Made by a program: the position numbers and the translations under genes. Shown here piece by piece: positions 33,714 through 42,681 of a DNA stretch of 64,000 nt. How positions within the stretch are numbered: position 1 is the first letter of the stretch; the number at the start of each line of letters is the position of its first letter. Under the pieces are notes generated by a model. That model had not been told where the DNA came from. It searched no databases and was given only the letters and a program-made list of their open reading frames with translations. The DNA is from Fictibacillus sp. b24 (GTDB lineage Bacteria > Bacillota > Bacilli > Bacillales > Fictibacillaceae). The stretch lies in the NCBI RefSeq assembly GCF_030348825.1, contig NZ_JAUCES010000005.1, positions 3,162,001-3,226,000 of the forward strand. Reading direction: 5' to 3'.

Positions 33714-34923
33714 AAGCGTTGCTTGTCTCTGCTCTTTTTAATCTTGGTTTTTTACCATAGGTCAATGTTCTCCACACCCATTCAAGCGGTCCCATGGTGT
33801 ATCTTTGAAGCCACCACTTCGAAAACAGCACTTGCAGTGTGAAAATGGCTGCAGCGATAAATACCCCTGTAAGCGGGCCATATTCTCCGTATAATCCGAA
33901 ACCATAACTGTAAAAAATCGTTGTCGCAATAATGGATTGTGTCAAGTAATTGGTAAAAGCCATCCGGCCTGTAAACTGAAAATAGTTAAACAAACGTTTA
34001 AACTTACCGCCCCGGTACAGGAGTACAATACTGCATATATAAAAGATGCTCATCATCGCTCCGCCAAACTCATATCCCCATGACATCGCGGTGTCATAGC
34101 GCCAATCTTCTCCTTTATAAGGAAAGAAAATTACGGGAAGGATCTTGCTCCCAGCTCCAAGTATGAGTGACAGCAGCCAAAGTTTCCATAACCCTCTGTT
34201 TGTGAACGTTCTTTTTTTAGCGGCAAATGCACCGAACAAAAACATTGGTAAAAGACCTGTTATAAAGAATAGAAAATAACGGTTTAAGTCTGTCCATTCT
34301 CTAATTCTTTCCTGCATGATCTCAACAAAGGTACCCTCACTATAAATTTTAATCGACTGTTGAATCTCCTGTTCTTGAAGTTCATTTTGAGTGCTTTGAT
34401 ACGCTAGTGCAGTTCCACTTGTCCAATAGTTATACGTTAAAGTGGTCATAAATAAGCTGTATGCTGTAATCAAAACCAGCCCTGTGATAAGCAGCACATT
34501 TCTAGGAAATCGATAAAATACAAGCATGAGTAAACCAACTACAGCATACATAATCAAGATATCTCCGTACCAAAAAAGAAGCACATGAAGGATACCAAAA
34601 ATCAGGAGAACGAACTGCCTTCTTAGGAAGACAGGTGCAAAACTGCGATTTTTCTCTGCTGCCCTCTCTGCCATCAAAACGATGCCAAATCCAAACAAAA
34701 ACGAAAACATCGTAATAAAGTTTCCTTGAACGAAAAACTCTAACAGCACATTTGTCCAAACGTTGTATGGTTCATTGAAATATTCATAGCTTAATGCACG
34801 GATTGGTGAATCAGGTCCGGAAAAAGACTTCATATTTACGAGTAATATGCCAAATATGGCTATGCCGCGCATAATATCTAAGGACTGTATCCGTTCATGA
34901 TCTTTTACTGGCGTTAACTTCAT
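33712..34923 (-). CDS. DUF418 (YeiB-like) membrane protein
   Basis: A 403-residue integral membrane protein with about ten hydrophobic segments. The N-terminal RIQSLDIMRGIAIFGILLVNMKSF and the C-terminal GRMAFTNYLTQSIIATTIFYSYGFGLYG followed by GPLEWVWRTLTYGKKP are signatures of DUF418. The family is distantly related to acyltransferase 3 proteins; its function is unknown. The ATG at 34923 overlaps the stop of an 11-codon upstream frame by ATGA, and only that small frame has a good RBS. The longer frame to 35013 has no RBS support. Confidence 0.85.
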   Translation of the reverse strand: MKLTPVKDHERIQSLDIMRGIAIFGILLVNMKSFSGPDSPIRALSYEYFNEPYNVWTNVLLEFFVQGNFITMFSFLFGFGIVLMAERAAEKNRSFAPVFLRRQFVLLIFGILHVLLFWYGDILIMYAVVGLLMLVFYRFPRNVLLITGLVLITAYSLFMTTLTYNYWTSGTALAYQSTQNELQEQEIQQSIKIYSEGTFVEIMQERIREWTDLNRYFLFFITGLLPMFLFGAFAAKKRTFTNRGLWKLWLLSLILGAGSKILPVIFFPYKGEDWRYDTAMSWGYEFGGAMMSIFYICSIVLLYRGGKFKRLFNYFQFTGRMAFTNYLTQSIIATTIFYSYGFGLYGEYGPLTGVFIAAAIFTLQVLFSKWWLQRYTMGPLEWVWRTLTYGKKPRLKRAETSNA

Positions 34924-34952
34924 AATAGGCCCCACTTCAATTTTTTTCGCAT
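34920..34952 (-). CDS. Putative leader peptide coupled to the DUF418 gene
   Basis: Encodes MRKKLKWGLL and stop. AAAGGGAGTGG lies 6-7 bp before its ATG. Its TGA overlaps the DUF418 ATG (ATGA), and the DUF418 start itself has only a weak box. Ribosomes may therefore reach the main gene by reinitiation. Coding function is inferred from position; the peptide itself may have no role. Confidence 0.45.
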   Translation of the reverse strand: MRKKLKWGLL

Positions 34953-35056
34953 GATTCCACTCCCTTTGGTTTATTTTACCGTAAATAGGCAAAAAAGTTA
35001 GAATATGATTCATTTTTTGCTATCCTAATAAGAACAGATCATGCATTTTGGGAAGG

Positions 35057-35872
35057 ATGAAAGCGGTTTTGAAAAAATATACGTTAACGATCGTATCGAT
35101 TGTCTCTATTGCAGCTACTTTGTTATGGCTTTTTGGTCTAGGCTGGACGTTGCAAGATCAGTTTTCTGCTAATGAGAAAGTGGAACAGCCAAAAGAAAAA
35201 ACAGAATCAACAACAACGAAAAAGCAAGACGGCACACTCACCATTTTTGCATTGGGAGATTCTTTAACCCGCGGAACGGGTGATGCTGATGGCAAAGGGT
35301 ACACCGGTTACTTAACAGAACGATTAAACGATAAGACAGATCAAGACATCAATCTTCTCAATACCGCAATAAAAGGGGAAACTTCACGCGGGCTATTAAA
35401 GCAGCTTCAGCAAAGTGAGATACAGCGTCAAGCCAAACAAGCTGAAGTTATTGTTATGACGATTGGCGGCAATGACTTATTTCAGCAAGGTGCCGCATTA
35501 GAGTCGTTAGACATGAACGCGATCAACGGCAAAAAACAGATCTATTTAAACAATGTTAAAAAGATTTACTCGCAGCTAAGAGAGCTTAATAAAGATGCGG
35601 TCATCTATCATGTAGGTTTGTACAACCCTTTCAGCAATATGCCTGATGCGAGTACCACTTCTTCAATCGTAAGAGATTGGAACTTTCAATCTGCCGATAC
35701 AGCAGCAGGCTACGAAAATATTGTCTACGTCCCTACTTTTGATCTATTTCAGCTTCAAGTTGAAAACTATTTATATACCGATCAATTCCACCCTAACACT
35801 GAAGGTTATAAGCTGATCGCAGAACGTGTAGCCTCACTGATCAACTTTGAACAGGAGGAAAAGAAATCATGA
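35057..35872 (+). CDS. Membrane-anchored SGNH/GDSL hydrolase
   Basis: About 271 residues. A signal-anchor lies at about 8-30 (TLTIVSIVSIAATLLWLFGLGW), then a charged linker, then the SGNH hydrolase domain. Block I is FALGDSLTRG (Ser), the Gly/Asn blocks include TIGGNDLF, and block V is DQFHPNTEGY (Asp and His). It probably removes acyl or acetyl groups outside the membrane. The start is uncertain: ATG at 35057 lies right after GGGAAGG, and TTG at 35069 has better spacing. Its stop overlaps the ABC ATPase start (ATGA). Confidence 0.85.
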   Translation: MKAVLKKYTLTIVSIVSIAATLLWLFGLGWTLQDQFSANEKVEQPKEKTESTTTKKQDGTLTIFALGDSLTRGTGDADGKGYTGYLTERLNDKTDQDINLLNTAIKGETSRGLLKQLQQSEIQRQAKQAEVIVMTIGGNDLFQQGAALESLDMNAINGKKQIYLNNVKKIYSQLRELNKDAVIYHVGLYNPFSNMPDASTTSSIVRDWNFQSADTAAGYENIVYVPTFDLFQLQVENYLYTDQFHPNTEGYKLIAERVASLINFEQEEKKS

Positions 35873-36783
35873 GCCAAGTCCCAGCACTGCAAGTAGAAAA
35901 TCTGACAAAAAAAATAAAAGGCAAGCAGATCATTAAAGGTGTTTCTTTTACCCTTGTACCAGGAGAGGTATTTGGCTTTCTTGGGCCGAACGGAGCGGGT
36001 AAGACGACAACTATCCGAATGATTGTCGGCTTGATCTCCCCCACTTCAGGAACGATAAAAATCGGCGGTAAAAATGTGCGGACAGAGTTTACTGAAGCGA
36101 TGAAACATTTAGGATGCATCGTTGAAAACCCTGAACTGTATCCCTACCTGACGGGTTGGGAAAACCTTGAACACTTTGCCAAAATGGATAACTCTATTCC
36201 AAAATCAAGATTAGATGAAGTCGTTACACTTGTTGGTTTATCTAATCGTATTCACGACAGAGTGAGTACCTACTCACTTGGAATGAGACAGCGCCTCGGC
36301 ATTGCACAAGCTCTATTAGGAAAACCGAAAGTTCTTATTTTGGACGAGCCTACAAACGGACTAGATCCTGCTGGTATACGCGAAATGCGTGAATTCATCC
36401 GCAAGCTGGCACGCGAGGAAAACTTAAGCGTTCTTGTTTCGTCTCACTTATTGAGTGAGATTCAGCTCATGTGTGACAGAGTCGCGATCATTTCGAAAGG
36501 GGCTGTGCTTCGGACGGATTCAGTTCAAAATTTGCTAGCGGAACAAGAACGAGTGATCTGGAAAGCGGAACCCCTAACACTTGCAAAACAGCTTCTGTCT
36601 GAGGAAACCGAAGTTACTGAAGGTGCGGATGATACACTGATCACTTTATACAATGAACCGCTTTTGCCAGATTGGAATGCAAAACTCGTAAAGGCCGGAG
36701 TAAAAGTTAAAGAAATGAGAACTCAGCTTCCTTCGTTAGAAGATCTGTTCTTAGAAGTAACAGGAGGCGAAAGTATTGATTAA
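35869..36783 (+). CDS. ABC transporter ATP-binding protein
   Basis: A 304-residue ABC ATPase of the drug/antibiotic exporter type (BcrA/NatA-like). Walker A is GPNGAGKTT (about 42-50), the signature is YSLGMRQRLG, Walker B is VLILDEPTNGLDP, and the switch is VLVSSHLLSE. A C-terminal regulatory stretch of about 90 residues follows. It overlaps the hydrolase gene upstream by 4 bp and the permease downstream by 8 bp, so the three proteins form one translation-coupled operon. Export of a peptide, lipid or sodium is possible; the substrate is unknown. Confidence 0.93.
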   Translation: MSQVPALQVENLTKKIKGKQIIKGVSFTLVPGEVFGFLGPNGAGKTTTIRMIVGLISPTSGTIKIGGKNVRTEFTEAMKHLGCIVENPELYPYLTGWENLEHFAKMDNSIPKSRLDEVVTLVGLSNRIHDRVSTYSLGMRQRLGIAQALLGKPKVLILDEPTNGLDPAGIREMREFIRKLAREENLSVLVSSHLLSEIQLMCDRVAIISKGAVLRTDSVQNLLAEQERVIWKAEPLTLAKQLLSEETEVTEGADDTLITLYNEPLLPDWNAKLVKAGVKVKEMRTQLPSLEDLFLEVTGGESID

Positions 36784-37756
36784 TCTTGTCCGGAATGAAA
36801 TGTTAAAGCTTCTTAGGAAAAAAAGGCTATACGTCATTATCCTGATTATCGCCTTCCTTGTCCCTCTTTTTACTTATGCACAGTTTAAAGAAATTCAAGA
36901 GCAGCGTGAAAAATTAGGTAATCAAGATTGGCGAACGGTTCTGCAGCAAGAGATTACTGATACACAGAATCGATTAAGCTCCAGCCGTATTCAAGATGAA
37001 TGGCGAAAGTATTTGAAGATTAGACTTTCTCAGCAGCAATATTATTTAGAGAACGACATTGATCCCCGTGCACCTGGGGCACCCACGTTCATGCGAATAT
37101 TTGTTGAAAACTCGATTGATCTTCTTCTTCCGCTTCTCGTAATGGTAATTGTAGCTGATCTTGTATCATCAGAAGCCAGTGGCGGTACGATCAAGCTGCT
37201 GCTTACACGGCCTGTAAAAAGATGGCGAATTCTACTAAGCAAGTATTTAGCAATGCTGCTTTCAGTTTCGTTTATCGTCTTATCTGTCGCTGTCCTATCC
37301 TACGGGATTTCTGGAGTGGTATTTGGCTATGGCGGCTGGAACATGCCTTTACTGACAGGCTTCACAGTCTCAGGCGATGAACTTTTAACAGATAATGTAC
37401 ACATTGTTCCTCAGTGGCAATATATTCTGATGGAGTTTGGACTCGTATGGTACGTCTGTATGATCGTAGGTACACTGACCTTCATGCTATCCGTACTCCT
37501 GCGCAGCACAGCAGCCGTTATGGGAATTATGCTCGCGTCTCTCATTGCAGGTGCTATTCTAGCAAACATGGTATCTTCTTGGGAAAGCGCGAAATACTTC
37601 TTTATGGTGAACTTGAACCTTACAAACTATGTAAGCGGAATGGCGACTCCGATCGAAGGAATGTCTTTAGGCTTCTCGATGAGCGTCCTTGCCGTTTGGG
37701 GTATTGCTGGGTTCATCATTGCATTTGTTACGTTTTCTAAAAGAGATATCTACTAA
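36776..37756 (+). CDS. ABC-2 type transporter permease
   Basis: A 326-residue permease partner of the preceding ATPase, with about six hydrophobic segments. The first is followed by a large extracytoplasmic loop (about 35-115, rich in Gln, Glu and Arg). Then come DLVSSEASGGTIKLLLTRPVKRWRILLSKYLAMLL, the coupling-helix region typical of ABC-2 permeases. The start is TTG at 36776 with AGGAGG 8 bp upstream, inside the ATPase gene. Confidence 0.9.
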   Translation: MINLVRNEMLKLLRKKRLYVIILIIAFLVPLFTYAQFKEIQEQREKLGNQDWRTVLQQEITDTQNRLSSSRIQDEWRKYLKIRLSQQQYYLENDIDPRAPGAPTFMRIFVENSIDLLLPLLVMVIVADLVSSEASGGTIKLLLTRPVKRWRILLSKYLAMLLSVSFIVLSVAVLSYGISGVVFGYGGWNMPLLTGFTVSGDELLTDNVHIVPQWQYILMEFGLVWYVCMIVGTLTFMLSVLLRSTAAVMGIMLASLIAGAILANMVSSWESAKYFFMVNLNLTNYVSGMATPIEGMSLGFSMSVLAVWGIAGFIIAFVTFSKRDIY

Positions 37757-37770
37757 GATAGGAAATTGAA

Positions 37771-37799
37771 AAAGGAAACCGAAGCCGGTTTCCTTTTTT
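37771..37799 (+). terminator. Terminator of the SGNH-ABC operon
   Basis: A 10-bp stem AAAGGAAACC/GGTTTCCTTT, then six T. Confidence 0.88.
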
Positions 37800-37827
37800 A
37801 TGTGTCTCGTTATTTGAATTGACGGCC

Positions 37828-37932
37828 TAATCTGTCCATTCTTGGAGTTAATCTGTTTGATTCAAACGATAATCTGTCTGATCAGCATGATAATTTAGCC
37901 ATTCGACAACATAACCTGTCCAATTGGCTAGC
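37828..37932. repeat. Tandem array A2, five 21-bp units
   Basis: Units start at 37828, 37849, 37870, 37891 and 37912. The core is TAATCTGTC (variants TAATCTGTT, TAATTTAGC, TAACCTGTC), followed by about 12 variable bases. It lies between two terminators of convergent genes, so it need not be transcribed as part of either operon. Confidence 0.82.
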
Positions 37933-37972
37933 TCACTACAATTCAAGCAAAATCACACATTAAATTACAAAA

Positions 37973-37996
37973 CAAAAACCGCACTAGGCGGTTTTA
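37973..37996 (-). terminator. Terminator of the TerC gene
   Basis: Stem AAAACCGC/GCGGTTTT with a 5-nt loop, followed by TTTGTTTT on the minus strand. It overlaps the stop codon. Confidence 0.82.
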
Positions 37997-38701
37997 TTGT
38001 GCTTCACTTTTTGATAGGTTCGTCTCTGCTGATGCTCTTTCTTCAGCAATCTTTCTTTTCTTAAGGGTAGCGATTCCTAGAACAAGCAGAATCACCAGAA
38101 TTTCAAATCCATATTTTACAAAGCCGTTTTCAAAATAAGGCTTCATAAATTTTTCGCCAACGATCATTTTAGAAGCTGTCCATGCAAGAACACCAGCTCC
38201 GATTGTGATGATGGACGGATATTTATCAATTACTTTTAAGAACAACGTGCTTCCCCAAACAACGATAGGTACTGAGATTAACAAGCCGATCACTACGAGT
38301 AAGAAATCACCGTGTGCCGCCCCTGCTACTGCAAGTACGTTATCAAGTCCCATTACCGCATCCGCAATAATGATTGTTTTAATCGCAGCCCAAACACTGT
38401 TTTGTGCTTCAATATCATGATCTTTCTCTTCTACCATCAGTTTGTAAGCAATGTATAAAAGAATCAGTCCACCTGCAAGAAGCAAACCTGGAATCTTAAG
38501 AAGCCATACAACAGCAAGTGTTGCAGCCGCACGAATAACGATAGCACCGACAGTACCCCAGATAATAACTTTCTTTTGATTTTCTTTTGGTAAATTTCTA
38601 GCAGCCAAGCCGATTACAATAGCGTTATCACCAGCCAAGACTAAGTCGATAACAACGATCGCCAATAAGGCTGACCAGAAATCTGGTGTAATAAAATCCA
38701 T
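37994..38701 (-). CDS. TerC-family membrane protein (YjbE-like)
   Basis: A 235-residue protein with about seven membrane helices. The two family motifs are present: DLVLAGDNAIVIG (about 19-31) and IIADAVMGLDNVLAVAGA (about 111-128), whose acidic residues are thought to bind metal. Relatives in Bacillus (YceF, YkoY) help export manganese during protein secretion. Sequence order is closest to YjbE. GGGAGG lies before the ATG. No yybP-ykoY manganese riboswitch was found in its 5' region, unlike ykoY. Confidence 0.88.
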   Translation of the reverse strand: MDFITPDFWSALLAIVVIDLVLAGDNAIVIGLAARNLPKENQKKVIIWGTVGAIVIRAAATLAVVWLLKIPGLLLAGGLILLYIAYKLMVEEKDHDIEAQNSVWAAIKTIIIADAVMGLDNVLAVAGAAHGDFLLVVIGLLISVPIVVWGSTLFLKVIDKYPSIITIGAGVLAWTASKMIVGEKFMKPYFENGFVKYGFEILVILLVLGIATLKKRKIAEERASAETNLSKSEAQ

Positions 38702-39138
38702 TTAAAAAATCCTCCCTGTTGAACATCTGTATAATAGTATAACCCTATGTCTATTGAAAAGGGAAATGAATATTCTCAGCGTGCATACCACTTAAAAAAA
38801 TGAGTACACTGCATGTGTTCTGCCTTGTTTTACTAAGTACAAATCCTGTGTTCTGTTTTGTGGCGCCCCACTATTTTGTCGAGACATTTTCTCCATGTTG
38901 TTGTCCGATTATCCAGCCTCAACCTACACAAGTAACCTCTCCTTTAGTTGTTTTTGCAGTTGCACTGTTGTTTATCAAGACGCAGATAAATGAATCTTGA
39001 ACAGCATTGAGTCTTCAACATCAAGTCATTGATACGAATGAGTGAACGTTTTGTTTCAGAAAAAGCGTTCTTTTTTTTCATTACGGGAATAATGCATGAT
39101 AGAAACCTTAGAATTGATCTATTTTGGAGGCTACCCTC
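38702..39138. other. Intergenic region with an orphan terminator and a doubtful small frame
   Basis: About 435 bp between divergent TerC and YihY genes. A plus-strand frame at 38800-39000 encodes a 66-residue hydrophobic, Cys-rich sequence (CCC in the middle), but it lacks a ribosome binding site. A real plus-strand terminator follows at 39044-39078, so something is transcribed here: a small protein or a small RNA. I cannot decide which. Confidence 0.5.
39044..39078 (+). terminator. Orphan plus-strand terminator
   Basis: Stem GAACG-TTTT/AAAA-G-CGTTC followed by eight T. No confirmed gene ends just before it. Confidence 0.75.
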
Positions 39139-39963
39139 ATGCGCTGGTTTATGAAACAGTGGTTTCATCGTTTTTTTGAAGATAAAGTATTCGATTTGTC
39201 TGCACAGCTTGCCTACTATTTTTTAGTCTCTTTGTTTCCTTTTATTTTTCTTATCTTTACCGTCCTGAGCTTTTTGCCTATCTCATCCGCTTATGTTCTT
39301 TCTCTTTTCCAGTCTATTGCACCAGAAGAAGCATATACTTTACTAGAGTATAATCTAGTTGCTGTTTTGGATGAACATAGAGGCGATGTTTTATCTCTAT
39401 CATTAATCATTATGATCTGGCTCGCCACTATTGGGACACATGCCATCATCCGTGTGTTCAACCAAGCCTATCAAGTAGAAGAGAGCCGGCCCTTTTTTAA
39501 AGAACTCATCTTAGGCATGTTCTTAACGTTCGGGCTTGTTATTGCGGTTATTACAGCTCTTTTACTGCCTGTTTTTGGACGAACGATCGGGGTATACATA
39601 TTTGAACGAACAGGGTTTTCACATCCCGTCTGGCATATCTGGGAGACTGCGCGTTATGTGATCGGCTTTTCCGTTCTGCTTTCTATCTTTTCCGCTTTGT
39701 ATAGATTTGCACCAAACGTAAAACTCACTTTTCGCAACGTTTGGCCTGGGGCTATTTTTTCAACGGCTGGATGGCATTTGTTTTCCTATCTTTTTTCTTC
39801 ATATGTACTTATTTTTGATTACGGACAAATATACGGAAATTTAGGCGCATTATTAACATTGATGGTGTGGTTCTATATCTCTGCCATGATCTTAATTGCA
39901 GGCGGACAGTTGAATGCGATACTGGCTTTAAAATGGCAGTTGAAAAATAAAAAAGATTTTTGA
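39139..39963 (+). CDS. YihY/BrkB family inner membrane protein
   Basis: A 274-residue membrane protein with about six hydrophobic segments. The pattern AQLAYYFLVSLFPFIFLI near 20-40 and the late GAIFSTAGWHLFSYLFSSYV followed by YGNLGALLTLMVWFYISAMILIAGGQLNA are YihY family hallmarks. The family was once called ribonuclease BN in error; its function is unknown. The ATG at 39139 is chosen because GGAGG lies 8 bp upstream; the TTG at 39124 overlaps that box. Confidence 0.9.
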   Translation: MRWFMKQWFHRFFEDKVFDLSAQLAYYFLVSLFPFIFLIFTVLSFLPISSAYVLSLFQSIAPEEAYTLLEYNLVAVLDEHRGDVLSLSLIIMIWLATIGTHAIIRVFNQAYQVEESRPFFKELILGMFLTFGLVIAVITALLLPVFGRTIGVYIFERTGFSHPVWHIWETARYVIGFSVLLSIFSALYRFAPNVKLTFRNVWPGAIFSTAGWHLFSYLFSSYVLIFDYGQIYGNLGALLTLMVWFYISAMILIAGGQLNAILALKWQLKNKKDF

Positions 39964-40109
39964 AAACTTCACTTTCTTCAATTGACTTTTTCACATTATC
40001 GTAACATCATTGTGTATATACGAAGAATTTACATCTTTTTTTTCGGTCATAATGGATAATGATACCAAAATGCTGACTGGATAAAAATTACGGGGATTGG
40101 GGCTGGAAA

Positions 40110-41144
40110 ATGACTGTAAAAAACTTAATCTTATTACTCGTTTTGCTTGCCGGAATCGTCATCTTTGTCTTTTACAGTATACCTCTCCTTCTCGCATTGC
40201 TTACGGCTATAATGCTAGAACCAGTAGTGAAATTGTTTATTAGACTTTTTAAAGGCAGACGATTATTGGCCGTCACTGTTACATTTATATTGTATCTTGC
40301 TGGTTTCGGAATACTTTCTTACTGGCTAACAACAACGCTTGTTATACAGGTGATTGAGTTTATAACAGTTCTTCCATCCTACTCTGTTCATCTGTTTGAA
40401 GTAGCAGAAAATACGTTTTATGAAATGGAAAACTTTTATGCTACATTACCTCCTGAAGTGGTCAGAACGCTTGAAGAGGGATTAGTAGGTTTAAAGGATT
40501 ATGGGGTTGAAACAGCAAAAAATTTAACTTCAGGTATTTTAGGGTTGATCACTGCCATTCCTGGATTACTGATCTATTTTATCATTTACGTAGTCGCAGT
40601 ATTTTTATTTTCACTGGACCTCCCACGGCTTTATGCCGAGTTTCTTAACTTGTTCACAACATCTGCACGTGAAAAAGTTGAACTGGTCTTTAGTCAATTA
40701 TCCAGAGCAACCGTAGGGTTTTTTAGAGCACAAATCATCTTAAGCTTCGTTACATATCTATTAGCTTTAATAGGGCTAATGATTTTAGACGTAGAGTATG
40801 CGGTTATACTCGCTCTGTTAATCGTTATTGTTGATATTCTCCCTATCCTTGGTACAGGTTCGTTCCTAGTTCCGTGGGCAGCGTACTCTTTCTTTATCAA
40901 CAATAATGATCATCTTGCTTTCGGACTTTTAATCATGTTCGGTGTAATTACGATTGTCCGAAGAATCATAGAACCGAAAATACTAGGATCAAGTCTTGGG
41001 ATATCTGCACTGGCTGCACTAGTTTCGCTCTATATTGGTTTCCAGCTCTTAGGTTTTATTGGTTTAATTGTTGGTCCTGCAATCGTCATCATATACGAAG
41101 CGTTAAGAAGTGCAGGATTTATTAAAATTAAAATTGATTTTTAA
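40110..41144 (+). CDS. ytvI: Sporulation integral membrane protein YtvI (AI-2E transporter family)
   Basis: A 344-residue protein with about eight membrane segments and a soluble loop near 90-150. The segment VDILPILGTGSFLVPWA followed by IEPKILGSSLGISALAALVSLYIGFQLLGFIGLIVGP is the AI-2E/PerM family core. The YtvI subgroup is expressed in the mother cell during Bacillus sporulation; its role is unclear. The naming as YtvI is from overall resemblance and could instead be another AI-2E family member. A strong terminator follows. Confidence 0.8.
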   Translation: MTVKNLILLLVLLAGIVIFVFYSIPLLLALLTAIMLEPVVKLFIRLFKGRRLLAVTVTFILYLAGFGILSYWLTTTLVIQVIEFITVLPSYSVHLFEVAENTFYEMENFYATLPPEVVRTLEEGLVGLKDYGVETAKNLTSGILGLITAIPGLLIYFIIYVVAVFLFSLDLPRLYAEFLNLFTTSAREKVELVFSQLSRATVGFFRAQIILSFVTYLLALIGLMILDVEYAVILALLIVIVDILPILGTGSFLVPWAAYSFFINNNDHLAFGLLIMFGVITIVRRIIEPKILGSSLGISALAALVSLYIGFQLLGFIGLIVGPAIVIIYEALRSAGFIKIKIDF

Positions 41145-41158
41145 AGAAGCAAACCATG

Positions 41159-41196
41159 AAAACGTGTTTCCTTTTAAGAGGAAATGCGTTTTTTTC
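41159..41196 (+). terminator. Terminator of ytvI
   Basis: A 12-bp stem AACGTGTTTCCT/AGGAAATGCGTT (two G-T pairs) followed by T. Confidence 0.88.
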
Positions 41197-41308
41197 TAAT
41201 TAATAGGTTAGAAACACCTACTATGTTGGGAATTATAGAAATGAAGGAAAACAAATGCGAAATTCATACGAATACTTTACTTGGTGAATAATTATTGGAG
41301 GAATCTTG

Positions 41309-42349
41309 ATGAGCACTGCAACAAAAGAACGCGATTATTACTTTGACAACGCAAAGTTTATACTTATTTTCCTAGTCGTGTTCGGGCACTTTATTTCCCC
41401 GATAAAAAGTCAAAACGATTGGCTTTACACGATTTATAACTTTATTTACACGTTCCATATGCCTGCCTTTATCCTTATCGCAGGATTTTTCACAAAAGGA
41501 GTTTGGCGTGACGGCTATCTGCCTAAAATCTTTAAAAAAGTTCTTATTCCTTATTTAGTTTTTCAGTTAATCTACAGCTTTTTCTATTATGATTTGTATG
41601 GCAAGAGTGAAGTGAAATTAGACTTTTTCTCACCGCATTGGACACTTTGGTTCTTGTTGAGTTTGGTTTTTTGGAACGTACTATTAAAAGTCTTTGTCAA
41701 GATGAAATATCCGCTCGTACTTGCCATTGGAATTGGTGTTGCTGTAGGTTATATTCACGACATCGGAACATTTTTAAGTCTGCTTCGAACGTTTGTCTTC
41801 TTCCCAGTATTTCTGCTGGGACATCTGCTTGAGAAGAGAGACTTTAAGAAGATCCTAAAGCCAACAGCAAAAGCGGTATCAGCTGCATTCCTAATTGTTT
41901 TATTTATCGCATATCATTTTATTTTTCCGGATGGTACAAAAGAATGGCTGTTGTCCTCATCTTCATATTCTGAAATCCTTGGATATAATACGTGGTACGG
42001 TGGGTTTATTAGGCTAGGGATGTACGGGGTGATGTTTGCTGCTACATTCAGCTTCTTAGCACTGTTGCCACGCCGAAAACTGTTTTTCACGGAGTTTGGT
42101 GAACGGACATTATATATCTACTTGTTGCATGGATTTGTGCTGAAGTATTTATTTACAACTGATTTATTTGCATCGATAGAAGAAAATGGTGCATACTTTA
42201 TGATTCTTTTCTTAGCTGTTATCGTGACACTGTTTTTAGCGAGCAAACCTGTTATTGCTCTGGCACAGCCGTTCATTGAACTGCGCTGGTCAAAGCTAAA
42301 GAAGTTATTAAAACCAAAGCCTTCTCAGCCAAGAGAGAGTGAAAGTTAA
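41309..42349 (+). CDS. Acyltransferase-3 family membrane protein
   Basis: A 346-residue protein with about ten membrane helices. The N-terminal signature is YYFDNAKFILIFLVVFGHFI (catalytic-type His after a G), then FHMPAFILIAGFFTKG. This resembles fucose 4-O-acetylase and related O-acetyltransferases, which transfer acyl groups to sugars of surface polymers. The ATG at 41309 has GGAGG 8 bp upstream. No polysaccharide genes flank it, so the acceptor is unknown. A terminator follows. Confidence 0.87.
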   Translation: MSTATKERDYYFDNAKFILIFLVVFGHFISPIKSQNDWLYTIYNFIYTFHMPAFILIAGFFTKGVWRDGYLPKIFKKVLIPYLVFQLIYSFFYYDLYGKSEVKLDFFSPHWTLWFLLSLVFWNVLLKVFVKMKYPLVLAIGIGVAVGYIHDIGTFLSLLRTFVFFPVFLLGHLLEKRDFKKILKPTAKAVSAAFLIVLFIAYHFIFPDGTKEWLLSSSSYSEILGYNTWYGGFIRLGMYGVMFAATFSFLALLPRRKLFFTEFGERTLYIYLLHGFVLKYLFTTDLFASIEENGAYFMILFLAVIVTLFLASKPVIALAQPFIELRWSKLKKLLKPKPSQPRESES

Positions 42350-42360
42350 ACAAAGAAAAA

Positions 42361-42392
42361 AACGCAGCTTGCATAAACGCTGCGGTTTTTTT
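42361..42392 (+). terminator. Terminator of the acyltransferase gene
   Basis: Stem CGCAGC/GCTGCG with a 10-nt loop, then seven T. Confidence 0.8.
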
Positions 42393-42421
42393 GTATGTTT
42401 AAATTTTTAGTTCTTATGAGG

Positions 42422-42552
42422 GGTTGATATCCGCTCCAGGTGCTCGCTTTCCGCGGGGGGTGCGGTGAGCCTCCTAGCGCTTTGCGCTTTCAGGAGTCTC
42501 ACCTGCCCCACTCATCCCGCAGGAGTCTCGCACCTTACGCTCCAATCAACTT
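42422..42552 (+). repeat. Dispersed palindrome repeat, copy 9
   Basis: Forward copy from GGTTGATATCCGCTCCAGG to CGCTCCAATCAAC. The central arm is CCTCCTAGCGC.../...GCGCTTTCAGGAG, different from the other copies but still self-complementary. Confidence 0.92.
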
Positions 42553-42681
42553 ATCTAAGAAGAAAGTAATATTAAAAAGCAAACATCCTAGAGCATAAAA
42601 GGAGCTGCTTCCAAAACAACTGTGCAGCATGAATCTTCAACGCAAGATTCTTAAGCTGCAGGCACGCACCTTAAACTTCAA

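Noticed and set aside
33278-33715. 145-codon plus-strand frame
   Set aside because: It runs through two palindrome copies and the DUF418 terminator; an open frame in repeats, not a gene.
38702-38800. yybP-ykoY manganese riboswitch before the TerC gene
   Set aside because: The conserved aptamer blocks are not found in the 5' region on the minus strand.
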